Shown here one piece after another: positions 36,150 through 44,372 of a DNA stretch of 64,000 bases. This DNA is from Stygiobacter sp043807765 (GTDB taxonomy: Bacteria; Bacteroidota; Ignavibacteria; Ignavibacteriales; Melioribacteraceae). The stretch spans positions 1 to 64,000 of the forward strand of contig JAZDFQ010000105.1 in the NCBI GenBank assembly GCA_043807765.1. Reading direction: 5' to 3'. The notes beneath the pieces were generated by a model that was not told the origin of the DNA, ran no database searches, and saw only the letters and a list, made by a program, of their open reading frames with translations. The position numbers and the translations under genes are program-made. Each line of letters starts with the position of its first letter. The first letter of the stretch is position 1.

Positions 36150-36468
36150 TTTTCTTTAAGGTTCTATAACATATTCGTATTAATATAATCTTGCTCTCTT
36201 TTTAACTGGCTGCCCATATGTTATTATTTCTTCAACAAGTTCATTATTAAAGGTCATTGTATGCTACTTGTGTCATCATTCCATGAACCTCAAGGGATCT
36301 AGATACATTTCAATTATTCATTTTTGTACTGAGTGTTTTGCATATTCTAATTATGTATTGTCTAATTTCTTAGTAGAATAATTTTAATATTCTATTACAA
36401 CGAATCAACAGTTACGAAAAATGGTTGATTTAGTTAATCATTGTTATGCTTTTTAAATAATCTTATTT
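36150..36468. other. Intergenic region, nothing recognised
   Basis: A 319-bp AT-rich gap between the propeller gene and the second sulfatase. I find no frame, strong hairpin or repeat in it. Confidence 0.5.
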
Positions 36469-38025
36469 TTAATAAAAACCATCTTTTAACTGTATAGCCA
36501 AAGTTTCAGATTGTCCTTTTCCTAAACGTTTTTTGAACTTACCGATTAGTTCTTCTTTTGTAAACTCTTTTACAAAATTGTCACGAATCTCTTTCTGTTT
36601 ACGGAAAGCCGCATAGGTTATTTTATCCGGTTCAACTCGAGATAAAAGTTCATTTCTTAAATCACTTAAAATTTCCGAACATTCTTTATCATTATATCTA
36701 TTTGTTTTCTCATTTGGATCTTCCTTGAGATTATATAATAATCCATCATACGCGGTAAAATAAATATATTTCCAATCGCCTTTGCGGATCATAAAAGAAC
36801 CGGTACAATTTCCCTCTGAATGGCTTTCACTATAAACTAGTTCAGCTCCTTCTCTTGATCTTCCTTTTGCTATTGGTAAAAGCGATCTTCCGCGTAAATA
36901 AGTTGGAGGTTTAATATTAGCCATTTCCAATAAAGTCGGGACAATATCCACATGCGAAATTGGTATATCAAACTTTTTATTGTTTCGAATATCCGGACCT
37001 GAGATTAGAAATGGCACACGAATCGAACTTTCAAACAAATTATTTTTGTACCAAAGTCCATGCTCTCCCAATGTTTCACCATGATCTGAAGTATAAATAA
37101 TATATGTGTTTTCAAGCTGATTAGAGTTTTTCAAACTTGCTATTACTCTTCCGATTAAAGAATCCAATTCAGTTATCATTCCAAAGTAAGCAGTTCGTGC
37201 TTTTTGAATTTTTTCTCTTTCAATTGGATTTGAAATCTTCTTAAAATTACTCAGTTGTTGATAAACTAAGTGGAGATTTTCCAATTCATCCATTGAAGGT
37301 TCGCGAATTCCAGAATCAACAGTTTCATAAATTTTATAAAATTCTTCTTTTGCTTCGAAAGGCGGATGAGGTTGTTGATACCCAAGGTATAAAGCCCATG
37401 GTTTTTCTTGCTTTGCCTTTAAAAATTCAATTGCTTTGTTGGTAATTTCTAAATCACTTATATGAAAATTTTCTCTGGTTTTCCCATTTACTCCTTGTCT
37501 TTCATCAACACGATAGCAAAGAGGGCTTCTAAAAAGTGAAGTAATATCCGGATTTTGTTTATGCTCATGTGTTGTTTTAATTTCTTCAAAGCCGGTATCA
37601 ATTTCATTATTAAGATCTAATTTGCCAAAAGCTACAGTCTTATATCCGTTATCTTTTAAGTAACTTCCCCAGACAGGATAAGTTCCATCCCACACTGTTG
37701 AATTACAATATGAACTAGAATCAGAAGCATACATACCCGTCATTAAACAAGTTCTTCCCGGGACACAAACGGGTTGTCCACTATAAGTATTTGTAAAAAC
37801 AATTCCACTATTTGCCAGATTATCAAGATTGGGCGTTTTTACAAATGGATGATTCATAAACCCGGCATATTTATATGAATGCTGATCGGAACAAATAAAA
37901 AGTATGTTAGGTTTATTTGCGGATGTACCGTCAAAAGGACTTAAACCCGTTAATGGAGTTAGAGCAATTCCGCTTAAACCAAGTCCTAATTGCTTTGAAA
38001 ATTGTCTGCGTGATATGTTTTTCAC
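36469..38025 (-). CDS. TAT-exported Cys-type sulfatase
   Basis: A 518-residue S1-family sulfatase. The N-terminus has a twin-arginine-like signal (SRRQFSK at 5-11 with a hydrophobic stretch to about 30). The formylglycine motif is CVPGR at residues 87-91. Metal-binding residues appear in ILFICSDQHS and in YIIYTSDHGETLGEHGLWYK. It resembles choline-sulfatase / N-sulfoglucosamine-type sulfatases more than the arylsulfatase B-like one at 30 kb, so the two probably attack different sulfate positions. It is 27 bp upstream of, and on the same strand as, the SASA esterase, suggesting coupled removal of sulfate and acetyl groups. Confidence 0.88.
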   Translation of the reverse strand: MKNISRRQFSKQLGLGLSGIALTPLTGLSPFDGTSANKPNILFICSDQHSYKYAGFMNHPFVKTPNLDNLANSGIVFTNTYSGQPVCVPGRTCLMTGMYASDSSSYCNSTVWDGTYPVWGSYLKDNGYKTVAFGKLDLNNEIDTGFEEIKTTHEHKQNPDITSLFRSPLCYRVDERQGVNGKTRENFHISDLEITNKAIEFLKAKQEKPWALYLGYQQPHPPFEAKEEFYKIYETVDSGIREPSMDELENLHLVYQQLSNFKKISNPIEREKIQKARTAYFGMITELDSLIGRVIASLKNSNQLENTYIIYTSDHGETLGEHGLWYKNNLFESSIRVPFLISGPDIRNNKKFDIPISHVDIVPTLLEMANIKPPTYLRGRSLLPIAKGRSREGAELVYSESHSEGNCTGSFMIRKGDWKYIYFTAYDGLLYNLKEDPNEKTNRYNDKECSEILSDLRNELLSRVEPDKITYAAFRKQKEIRDNFVKEFTKEELIGKFKKRLGKGQSETLAIQLKDGFY

Positions 38026-38052
38026 AATCGTTCTGCTTTGAAATCGTTGAAA

Positions 38053-39678
38053 TCACTTTTCGCTATATATTTCCCAATCATCAGTTCTAAAAGGTACAGC
38101 TGGCAAACCTTCTGAATTATAAAGGTTTGGTACATCGGTGAAGTTCCAACTATATCTTACTGCCTTAGGACGATGGACCTTTTTACTAAAGACTACAATC
38201 GATGAATCTACAATTACAGCTGTTGCATCGAAATATTTTTCATCCTTTCCAGCAATCTGAAAACGAGTAAGAGATTCTCCTTTTACACTTAAACCGGAGC
38301 CAACATAATCAAAATAAATTCTTAGTGAATCACCTTCCGGTTGAACCTTTTTATAAATTGGTCCCGAACATATTATTTCATTAAAGCCATAGGTCTTATT
38401 TAACGCCCATAAACTTAATCTTCTACCTACTTCAAACTTATTGGTGGGGTGAATATCATCAACATCGCCAATATCAACGGTAACAACCATTCCAGTATTT
38501 GGGGTTTTTAGCGTTTTTAATTGGGATTCTCTTAGTAATGAAGCTTCACCATTTTCCTCTTTATAATCATATGTTGCAATCTGAACGAAATAAAATGGTA
38601 AATTATTTTGTTTCCATTTACTTCTCCAATCCGAAATAAGGAGTTGAAATAAATTCACATATTCTTTAGCCCTACTAATTCTAACACCATTATTCTCCCA
38701 ACTACTTATATTATTTTCACCTTGATACCAAATCACTCCCTTAATTGTATAAGGAATAATTGGATTAATCATTGCGTTGAATAAATAACCAGGTCTACGA
38801 TGAGGGAGCTCAATTTCCTTTACGATGCGCGGCATTTTGGGTTCCAAAGGTATTTCACAAGAATTAGTCTCAGCAATTTTTCTATTAATTCCCCAAGTTT
38901 CCAGATCGCTGGTGTATTGTTGTTTTAATTCGGGGTATTTACTTTCAAATACTTTCCACATTGTGTAAACATTATGTAAATGCTCGTTCTCTTTCAATGT
39001 ACTTTCTTCTATCCACGACTCGATGGGAGAGCCGCCTTTGCTTGAGCTTATTAATCCTATTGGACAGTGTAATTTATCATATAATTGAGTCCCAAAATAA
39101 AATGCAACAGCCGATATTTCTTTGATGGTTTCATTTACACATTTAATCCATTTACCTTCGCAATCTTCCAGAGGAATTCCCGATTCATTTCTGATGATAT
39201 GGAATATGCGTATTTCCGGATAATTAGCTTCTCGAATTGTCTCAGCGCCTTTTTCATCATTCATCAATTTGAAAGCCATGTTTGATTGACCGGAAGCCAG
39301 CCATACTTCTCCGGCTAATACATCTTTTATGACTATTTTATTTTTACCTTCTATAAAAATCTCGTAAACCCCACCGGCTTTTGGAGATTTTAATTCTACA
39401 TTCCAGTAACCATTAATATTAGCCACAGTTGTTTGGGTTATGTTATTCCAACTGCCTCGCACTTTAACTACTTCATTAATTTCTGCCCACCCCCATATTG
39501 CAACGCTTGTATTTTGCTGAATCACCATATGATCGCTGATAATTGATGGGAGTTTTATATCAGCAAGAGTTTGAAATGAAGTAAGACATATAATTGAGAA
39601 AATTACATATACGTTTATTTTTTGTCGTTTCATTTTTGTTATGCGTATTACCTGCTTTAAAATATTTAACAAGTTCAT
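38053..39678 (-). CDS. Secreted sialate O-acetylesterase-like (SASA) enzyme
   Basis: A carbohydrate esterase of the SASA type, up to 541 residues. A signal peptide is best formed from the methionine at residue 16 (start 39633), after which IISDHMVIQQNTSVAIWGWA opens the family's N-terminal jelly-roll. The catalytic serine is in WLASGQSNMAFKL, and the C-terminal DIHPTNKFEVGRRLSLWA contains the Asp-x-x-His pair. It removes O-acetyl groups from sugars; despite the name many members act on plant or microbial glycans. It sits with the second sulfatase in one unit. Confidence 0.87.
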   Translation of the reverse strand: MNLLNILKQVIRITKMKRQKINVYVIFSIICLTSFQTLADIKLPSIISDHMVIQQNTSVAIWGWAEINEVVKVRGSWNNITQTTVANINGYWNVELKSPKAGGVYEIFIEGKNKIVIKDVLAGEVWLASGQSNMAFKLMNDEKGAETIREANYPEIRIFHIIRNESGIPLEDCEGKWIKCVNETIKEISAVAFYFGTQLYDKLHCPIGLISSSKGGSPIESWIEESTLKENEHLHNVYTMWKVFESKYPELKQQYTSDLETWGINRKIAETNSCEIPLEPKMPRIVKEIELPHRRPGYLFNAMINPIIPYTIKGVIWYQGENNISSWENNGVRISRAKEYVNLFQLLISDWRSKWKQNNLPFYFVQIATYDYKEENGEASLLRESQLKTLKTPNTGMVVTVDIGDVDDIHPTNKFEVGRRLSLWALNKTYGFNEIICSGPIYKKVQPEGDSLRIYFDYVGSGLSVKGESLTRFQIAGKDEKYFDATAVIVDSSIVVFSKKVHRPKAVRYSWNFTDVPNLYNSEGLPAVPFRTDDWEIYSEK

Positions 39679-39852
39679 TCCAATTTAATAATTAATTATT
39701 GTTTTACTTGGTGTTACATAATGAAACAAATCATACACGGATTATTTATATATATTATCCAATCGTTCATGCATTTATAGTAGTAAAGTTTTCAATGTGA
39801 GTACTATTCATATTCACGCTTTTTATCTAACATCGTGAAGGGTATTTTTATC

Positions 39853-39925
39853 CATTAACACCCAAGCTCACTGGCGGGGATGGAGCGCCAGCGGAATCCA
39901 CGTCCAGTGCAGCGCCTTGTTCGGT
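39853..39925 (-). other. Integron attC recombination site
   Basis: On the minus strand the site runs from ACCGAAC (R'' end, abutting the methyltransferase stop codon) to a GTT core (R' end, GTTAATG). The inner arms GCTGCACTGG (complement of 39904-39913) and CCAGTGAGC (complement of 39866-39874) pair with one unpaired G, the extrahelical base typical of attC, and the flanking AACAAGGC and TTGGGTGTT have the usual form. The R' box is not a perfect GTTRRRY. Confidence 0.82.
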
Positions 39926-40718
39926 TTATTTGTTTCCAACATAGATTGATATTGGATACGAAAAATGGACTTCCTTGCCAACACAATGCGCATCCATGCC
40001 CAGTGAATTCGTATTGATGTCGTTTCTTAATATTTTCCTTATCTTCTCATCGTCTCCCGGCTTGGGGAATGATGCTTTGAGTTGCCTCTCAAGCTCCATC
40101 GGAACCTTGTAGCTTCCACGCTGAAGATTTCTCAACCCGGATTCTCCAAGAAGTTGTTCCCATGACTCGTATGACAACGCTTGGGTATGAGATGAATCTC
40201 GGAGCTTTTCCATGCGGTTGTAGGCATCAGCTTTCTCAGCAGGCAATGCTGCGTCTGCGATCAAAACAACCCCTTTCGGCTTACAGACTCTGATCATCTC
40301 CATCAAAACTGCTTTCGGGTTGAGAAAGTGGTGGAAGCTGTACCTGGTAACGACTATGGAGAAAGAAGCGGATGCGTAAGGCAATGGGGACGCAGTTCCG
40401 ATGTCCCAAGAGAGATTAGTCAAACCAAGTTCTTTTTGGCGCTTTTTAGCTTGCTCGATCATCTTTTCAGTGAGATCAATCCCCGAAACATGCTGAGCCA
40501 CCTTGGCAAATTCGCAAGCGACCAGCCCAGGTCCACATGCGACGTCTAGAACGAGGTCATTGCCAGCAACCTTGCTCATCTCAATAAGCATTTGGATTGA
40601 GTCTAAGTGTCCGGGCAACTCGGTGAAGGGAATTGCCTGCTTGGTAAATTGCTCAACAATTTCTGCGTCGTGTTCTTTCTGATTTCTTGTTGTCATCGTC
40701 TTTCTCCTTCTGCCGAAC
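39855..40718 (-). mobile_element. Single integron gene cassette (methyltransferase + attC)
   Basis: The methyltransferase gene, its ribosome site and the attC site form a compact unit. On the 5' side the unit begins at GTTCGGC (complement of 40712-40718), 15 bases before the start codon, as is usual for cassettes; on the 3' side the attC site abuts the stop. No integrase, attI or second cassette is seen in the window, so it looks like a lone cassette integrated at a secondary GTT site. The gene's base composition is visibly richer in G+C than the flanks, which supports transfer. Confidence 0.72.
39926..40696 (-). CDS. Class I SAM-dependent methyltransferase (cassette-borne)
   Basis: A 256-residue methyltransferase of the UbiE/Methyltransf_11 type. 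The start at 40696 is supported by AGAAGGAG placed 7 bases before the ATG; a longer frame upstream is spurious. SAM-binding motif I is LVLDVACGPGLVACEFA, followed by VSGIDLTEKMIEQAKKR and the later motif VVTRYSFHHFLNPKAVLMEM. The substrate cannot be inferred. G+C content looks clearly higher than that of the neighbours, and the attC site directly after the stop codon marks it as an integron cassette gene. It is unlikely to belong to the surrounding glycan locus. Confidence 0.85.
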   Translation of the reverse strand: MTTRNQKEHDAEIVEQFTKQAIPFTELPGHLDSIQMLIEMSKVAGNDLVLDVACGPGLVACEFAKVAQHVSGIDLTEKMIEQAKKRQKELGLTNLSWDIGTASPLPYASASFSIVVTRYSFHHFLNPKAVLMEMIRVCKPKGVVLIADAALPAEKADAYNRMEKLRDSSHTQALSYESWEQLLGESGLRNLQRGSYKVPMELERQLKASFPKPGDDEKIRKILRNDINTNSLGMDAHCVGKEVHFSYPISIYVGNK

Positions 40719-40733
40719 AAATACATATTGCGA

Positions 40734-40741
40734 CAAAAGTA
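40734..40741 (-). promoter_or_regulatory. TAnnTTTG promoter element outside the cassette boundary
   Basis: On the minus strand TACTTTTG lies about 38 bases before the methyltransferase ATG and outside the GTTCGGC boundary, so the host sequence would provide transcription. It matches the TAnnTTTG element; the upstream TTTG box is not clear. Confidence 0.4.
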
Positions 40742-40823
40742 ATGTAAAATAATTTTTCTATAATATCTTTGTGTTTTCACCTTCACACAAATAAATACTA
40801 CACGAAAAAAATATCGCCCTATA

Positions 40824-42974
40824 TTATTTATTAGTGCCGCTAGTAGTTGGTTTTAATATAGATTCATATTCTTCGATATGAATATTGTCAATTTTTTCAA
40901 TATTGTGATTCCATGTATAAACTCGGCCGGCAACACCTCCGTAGACAAATCCTCTTGGGTGGTAATTGTTATGATTATTATGAATTGACTTCCAAGTTTT
41001 TCCCGCATCCATACTCCTCATTATTCCGTTACCACCCTCTCTTGTAGACATCAACATAACATTAGGATAGTTCGGTTCAATGTATAAAGCGAAACCATCA
41101 TAAGCTCCCAGTAATTTCCAGTTTTTACCGCCATCGGTAGTTATGTATAACTTTCCTTTTCCGGTTTTCGGATATTTTCTATTAAGTTCATAGGTTGGTA
41201 ATACATTTGCAGTTGCCCAAGCATTACTGAAGGAACCGATATTGGCATAAATAATATTCTCATCATTCGGATGGATTACGAAATCATGAACCATACTCTC
41301 AAATATATTTTTAAAAGTAGTTCCATGGTCTGTACTTTTGTAAAAACCTTTAGAGTCCCATGTGCAAACAAAAACCAATCCATTGTTTGTAACCTCTAAC
41401 TGCCAGGGATGATCTAGTTTTAGAACTCGCTTAAAATTTGCACCTCCATTCTCTGACATATATACACCATCCGAACCAACATGTGAGGCAAATACTCTCT
41501 GAGAATTTGTAGGATCAACACTTATTCTTCCACACCAGCGATTATAAAAAAGCGAATCCTTTTCTGTAAAAGAAAAGGCTGCGGGTATAGAACTGATTGT
41601 ATCCCAATCCTTTCCACTGTTACTTGATTTTAAGATGATACATTTATTTGAATTACGACCATACATTTTGTAATAAACGGAAGTATTGTTTGGATCTTGA
41701 GCAATAGCTTCTACAGCTTGCATTTCGCTTTCGGATGTTTGCCAACTCGTTCCAAGATTTGTTGTATAATAATGTCCATTATCACCCGCCCCTAAGTGCA
41801 ATATTGATGGATCAGTTTTATCAATTATTGGTGGTGAGTACACACATAGAATGTCAATGCCATTACAAAACGCTTTCCATGAAGCACCATTATCGCTACT
41901 TTTTTTTCCTATTTCTCCATCTACATAATACCAAACATTTGAAGCGGGTGATGCAGATAGCCTATTACATTTATACAAACTTGTATTTGTACTTCTATTC
42001 GGAAAGATATAATCACCCGGATCCCATTTAGGCTGTTCCTCTGTGTAAACAGAAAAAGATATGCCGGCATTAGTACTTTTTCCAAGAGCATTTCTGCTAA
42101 TTGCCATCACATGATTATCTTTGTTTATAGAAATACCTCCATAGAAAGCTGGCCATGTTCCCCATTTATAGTACGAACTATAGAGAGTTTGGACAGCATT
42201 AAATTGCATTCCACCGTTTTCCGATCTGAAAAGTCTACCATCTTGTTCCAACCCCATTATTAAGTTTGGAGTTACAGGTGAACAAGCAACATCCATTATC
42301 TCCTTTCCTTTTAAAACATTTATCCAGCTATCACCCTTATTAGTAGTATAAAATATACCAGTGCCTACTCTTCTATCTCCAATGATGATTTTATTGTCTT
42401 TCGTTGTATAAATAAATATTCTATACCTTCTTCTCCAAGAATAATCATCGCCCGCGTAATAAGTTGGTACATCCGGTTTGCTTATCCATGTTTCTCCTTT
42501 ATCAAGAGATACATACATTTTTTTATGTTTAATTCCATAAATGACTCCATTATAATCAACTACTATTGCGCCTGGAGATAGATCTGGCGAGTTGGGAATT
42601 TTGAACCAACTTTCTCCTCCATCTGTAGATTTATATAAACCAGCTTTAGTATAAATTCCTCCATCCATTGCCCAGTACATTATTCTAGGATCAGATAAAT
42701 CGTATACCAATTCATGATCTAATCCCCGCATCCACTCAAACAACTGTTCCTTTCTTTCAATTGGACCAGACATCCTTCTAAAGTTTTTACCTCCATCAGT
42801 AGATTTAAATATTCCTGTTAGATCAGTTTCCACCCAAACAATATTCGGATCAGTTGGATGACAAATTACATCAACAATGTTCCCTCCGCCACCAGGTCCT
42901 AATCTAGTCCAATCTGTGTAGCCTATAATTAAGGTAAATTGAAGAAGAACTATTATCAGTATTTTTTTAATCAT
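40824..42974 (-). CDS. Secreted large beta-propeller (BNR/GH74-like) protein
   Basis: A 716-residue exported protein, signal peptide about 1-19, made of many blades with the pattern (F/Y)KSxDGGxxW (GIFKSTDGGKNF, LYKSTDGGESW, YITTDGGKNWKLLG). The length would fit two seven-bladed propellers, as in GH74 xyloglucanases and sortilin-type proteins. The start GPGGGGNIVDVICHPTDPNI with VETDLTGIFKS resembles the GH74 N-terminus, which contains a catalytic Asp. No T9SS sorting domain is present, so it may be periplasmic or use another route. Enzyme activity on a beta-glycan is possible but unproven; a non-enzymatic sialidase-like fold is the alternative. Confidence 0.78.
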   Translation of the reverse strand: MIKKILIIVLLQFTLIIGYTDWTRLGPGGGGNIVDVICHPTDPNIVWVETDLTGIFKSTDGGKNFRRMSGPIERKEQLFEWMRGLDHELVYDLSDPRIMYWAMDGGIYTKAGLYKSTDGGESWFKIPNSPDLSPGAIVVDYNGVIYGIKHKKMYVSLDKGETWISKPDVPTYYAGDDYSWRRRYRIFIYTTKDNKIIIGDRRVGTGIFYTTNKGDSWINVLKGKEIMDVACSPVTPNLIMGLEQDGRLFRSENGGMQFNAVQTLYSSYYKWGTWPAFYGGISINKDNHVMAISRNALGKSTNAGISFSVYTEEQPKWDPGDYIFPNRSTNTSLYKCNRLSASPASNVWYYVDGEIGKKSSDNGASWKAFCNGIDILCVYSPPIIDKTDPSILHLGAGDNGHYYTTNLGTSWQTSESEMQAVEAIAQDPNNTSVYYKMYGRNSNKCIILKSSNSGKDWDTISSIPAAFSFTEKDSLFYNRWCGRISVDPTNSQRVFASHVGSDGVYMSENGGANFKRVLKLDHPWQLEVTNNGLVFVCTWDSKGFYKSTDHGTTFKNIFESMVHDFVIHPNDENIIYANIGSFSNAWATANVLPTYELNRKYPKTGKGKLYITTDGGKNWKLLGAYDGFALYIEPNYPNVMLMSTREGGNGIMRSMDAGKTWKSIHNNHNNYHPRGFVYGGVAGRVYTWNHNIEKIDNIHIEEYESILKPTTSGTNK

Positions 42975-43440
42975 TATGCTTCCTACACTTGCAATTTTTG
43001 AGAATTTAATTTTATGCTGAACAAAAACATATTTTTACATTCACCAAATAAGCAATAGCTTGAGCACCAACTTTTATCTGTTCATATCCGTTTGTTTACG
43101 CATATACAAATAATTTAGAACGCATTGCTCAGAGCTAATTTTTATTACTACATATTTTGTTATTCTATGATTAAAAAACCATTGTAATGGAATGGATGGT
43201 TCAACAAAGAACTCAATGGTATGAAGCACAAGCTTGCAAAAGCAAAACCAGACATTAGCGCTCTGCAAAGAATTATTTGTTAACCTTGATGGCGAGCTTG
43301 AGAAGATTAAATTGGCTTACTGAAGTTACGCATGAGCGGAATTATCCTTAGTGAAACTTGGTGGCTTAATTACATATATTTTTAAAAATTAGCTTCATAA
43401 TAGTTTAAATAACCGAGAGCAACCCGTAGTGAAAAATATG
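42975..43440. other. Intergenic region with repeat R2b and a coding-like scrap
   Basis: No complete gene. On the plus strand, codons just before the repeat read KELFVNLDGELEKIKLAY and then stop near 43322, which looks like the end of a lost gene of unknown kind. Repeat copy R2b follows at 43322-43367. Confidence 0.45.
43322..43367. repeat. Dispersed repeat R2, copy b
   Basis: Second copy of the 46-bp unit at 24301-24346, with GAAGTTACGCATGAG and ATCCTTAGTGAAACTTGG conserved exactly and a few changes between them. Confidence 0.8.
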
Positions 43441-43803
43441 TTAGACTGTTTTAATAGCTCCAAACGCTGCAAAGCACGAATTTTTATGCAAGAGCTCCAC
43501 ACGGCTAAATCCAACTTTACGCAGTAAATCCAACTGATAAGTTACTGGTCTTGGTGAATCTTCCTTGTCTATGTATTCAAAAACCTCAGCTCTATAATCC
43601 TCTCCAGCAATAGAATCGAGGTAGCCACCATACCGCGACCACATTAGCGATTGAACATTGCTGGTTTCATGAGAAACCAGATCCGTAATCCAAAAACTAC
43701 CTCCGGGAGCTGTTAGCTGATAGATCTTTCTAACTAAATGTTTGTTCCCAATCATGATCATCACGCAAATGGTGCAAAACAGCAGCAGCCAAAATAACAT
43801 CAT
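43441..43803 (-). pseudogene. Class I methyltransferase, C-terminal part (frameshifted)
   Basis: The C-terminal half of the methyltransferase that begins at 44173. The true continuation in this frame starts around RKIYQLTAPGGSFWITDLVS, directly after the other frame's EQTF; residues before that are read out of frame. The end of the fold (KVGFSRVELLHKNSCFAAFG) is intact. A single extra base close to 43733 explains the split. Treat with 43730-44173 as one broken gene, or one gene with a sequencing error. Confidence 0.78.
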
Positions 43804-44173
43804 AAGTTTCCACCGGTAAGTCTATTTCACGAAAATCACCATGAAATAGTTTTATTTCACCACTGTTGATTAGCGATATCCTTTCACGAGCTTTTTGTAG
43901 CATGGGCATGCTAAGATCAATAAGATCACAATCGAATGGAGAAACAAATTGCGAAAGTTTTATAGTATTATTGCCTGCCCCGCATCCAATATCCAATACT
44001 TTCCAGATACTACTTGTAGAATTAAATGCTGCTTGAGTAATCAATTCCATTACTAAGGGGGCATCAATTGTTGCGGACTGCCCGGTTTCGAGATTAGAAA
44101 ACCGCTCAACATCATTATCAAAGCGTTCTCTTATTTCAGATATAGATGATTTCTTTTCGAGTGTTGTTTCCAT
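43730..44173 (-). pseudogene. Class I methyltransferase, N-terminal part
   Basis: The N-terminal ~147 residues of a SAM-dependent methyltransferase. The start is taken at 44173, where AAGAGGT precedes the ATG; a frame 10 codons longer lacks a ribosome site. Motif I is KVLDIGCGAGNNTIKLSQF, and the segment YDVILAAAVLHHLRDD is the usual motif before the catalytic region. The frame ends just after EQTFS, and the protein continues in the next frame. It differs from the cassette-borne methyltransferase at 40 kb, so it is not a copy of it. Substrate unknown. Confidence 0.78.
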
Positions 44174-44372
44174 AATACCTCTTTTTTCATGGCTACTTTT
44201 CACTCTAGTAATTGGATTTCTTCATCTAGTTAAAAAATTGCGTAAGTGATTTATGTAATTTTATTAGTAGCGGTAACTTTTATAGCAAAATACAGTAAAC
44301 ACATCCATTTAGAAAATGTAGATTTGCGAAGAAGCCGGGAATCGCTTTATTATATAGATTTAGAATGGAACT

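Noticed and set aside
40697..40786. Longer N-terminus of the cassette methyltransferase
   Set aside because: It would cross the cassette boundary and the promoter element; AGAAGGAG precedes the ATG at 40696.
43074..43268. Small minus-strand frame in the 43-kb gap
   Set aside because: No ribosome site, no recognisable domain, and it lies in a gap that otherwise looks eroded.
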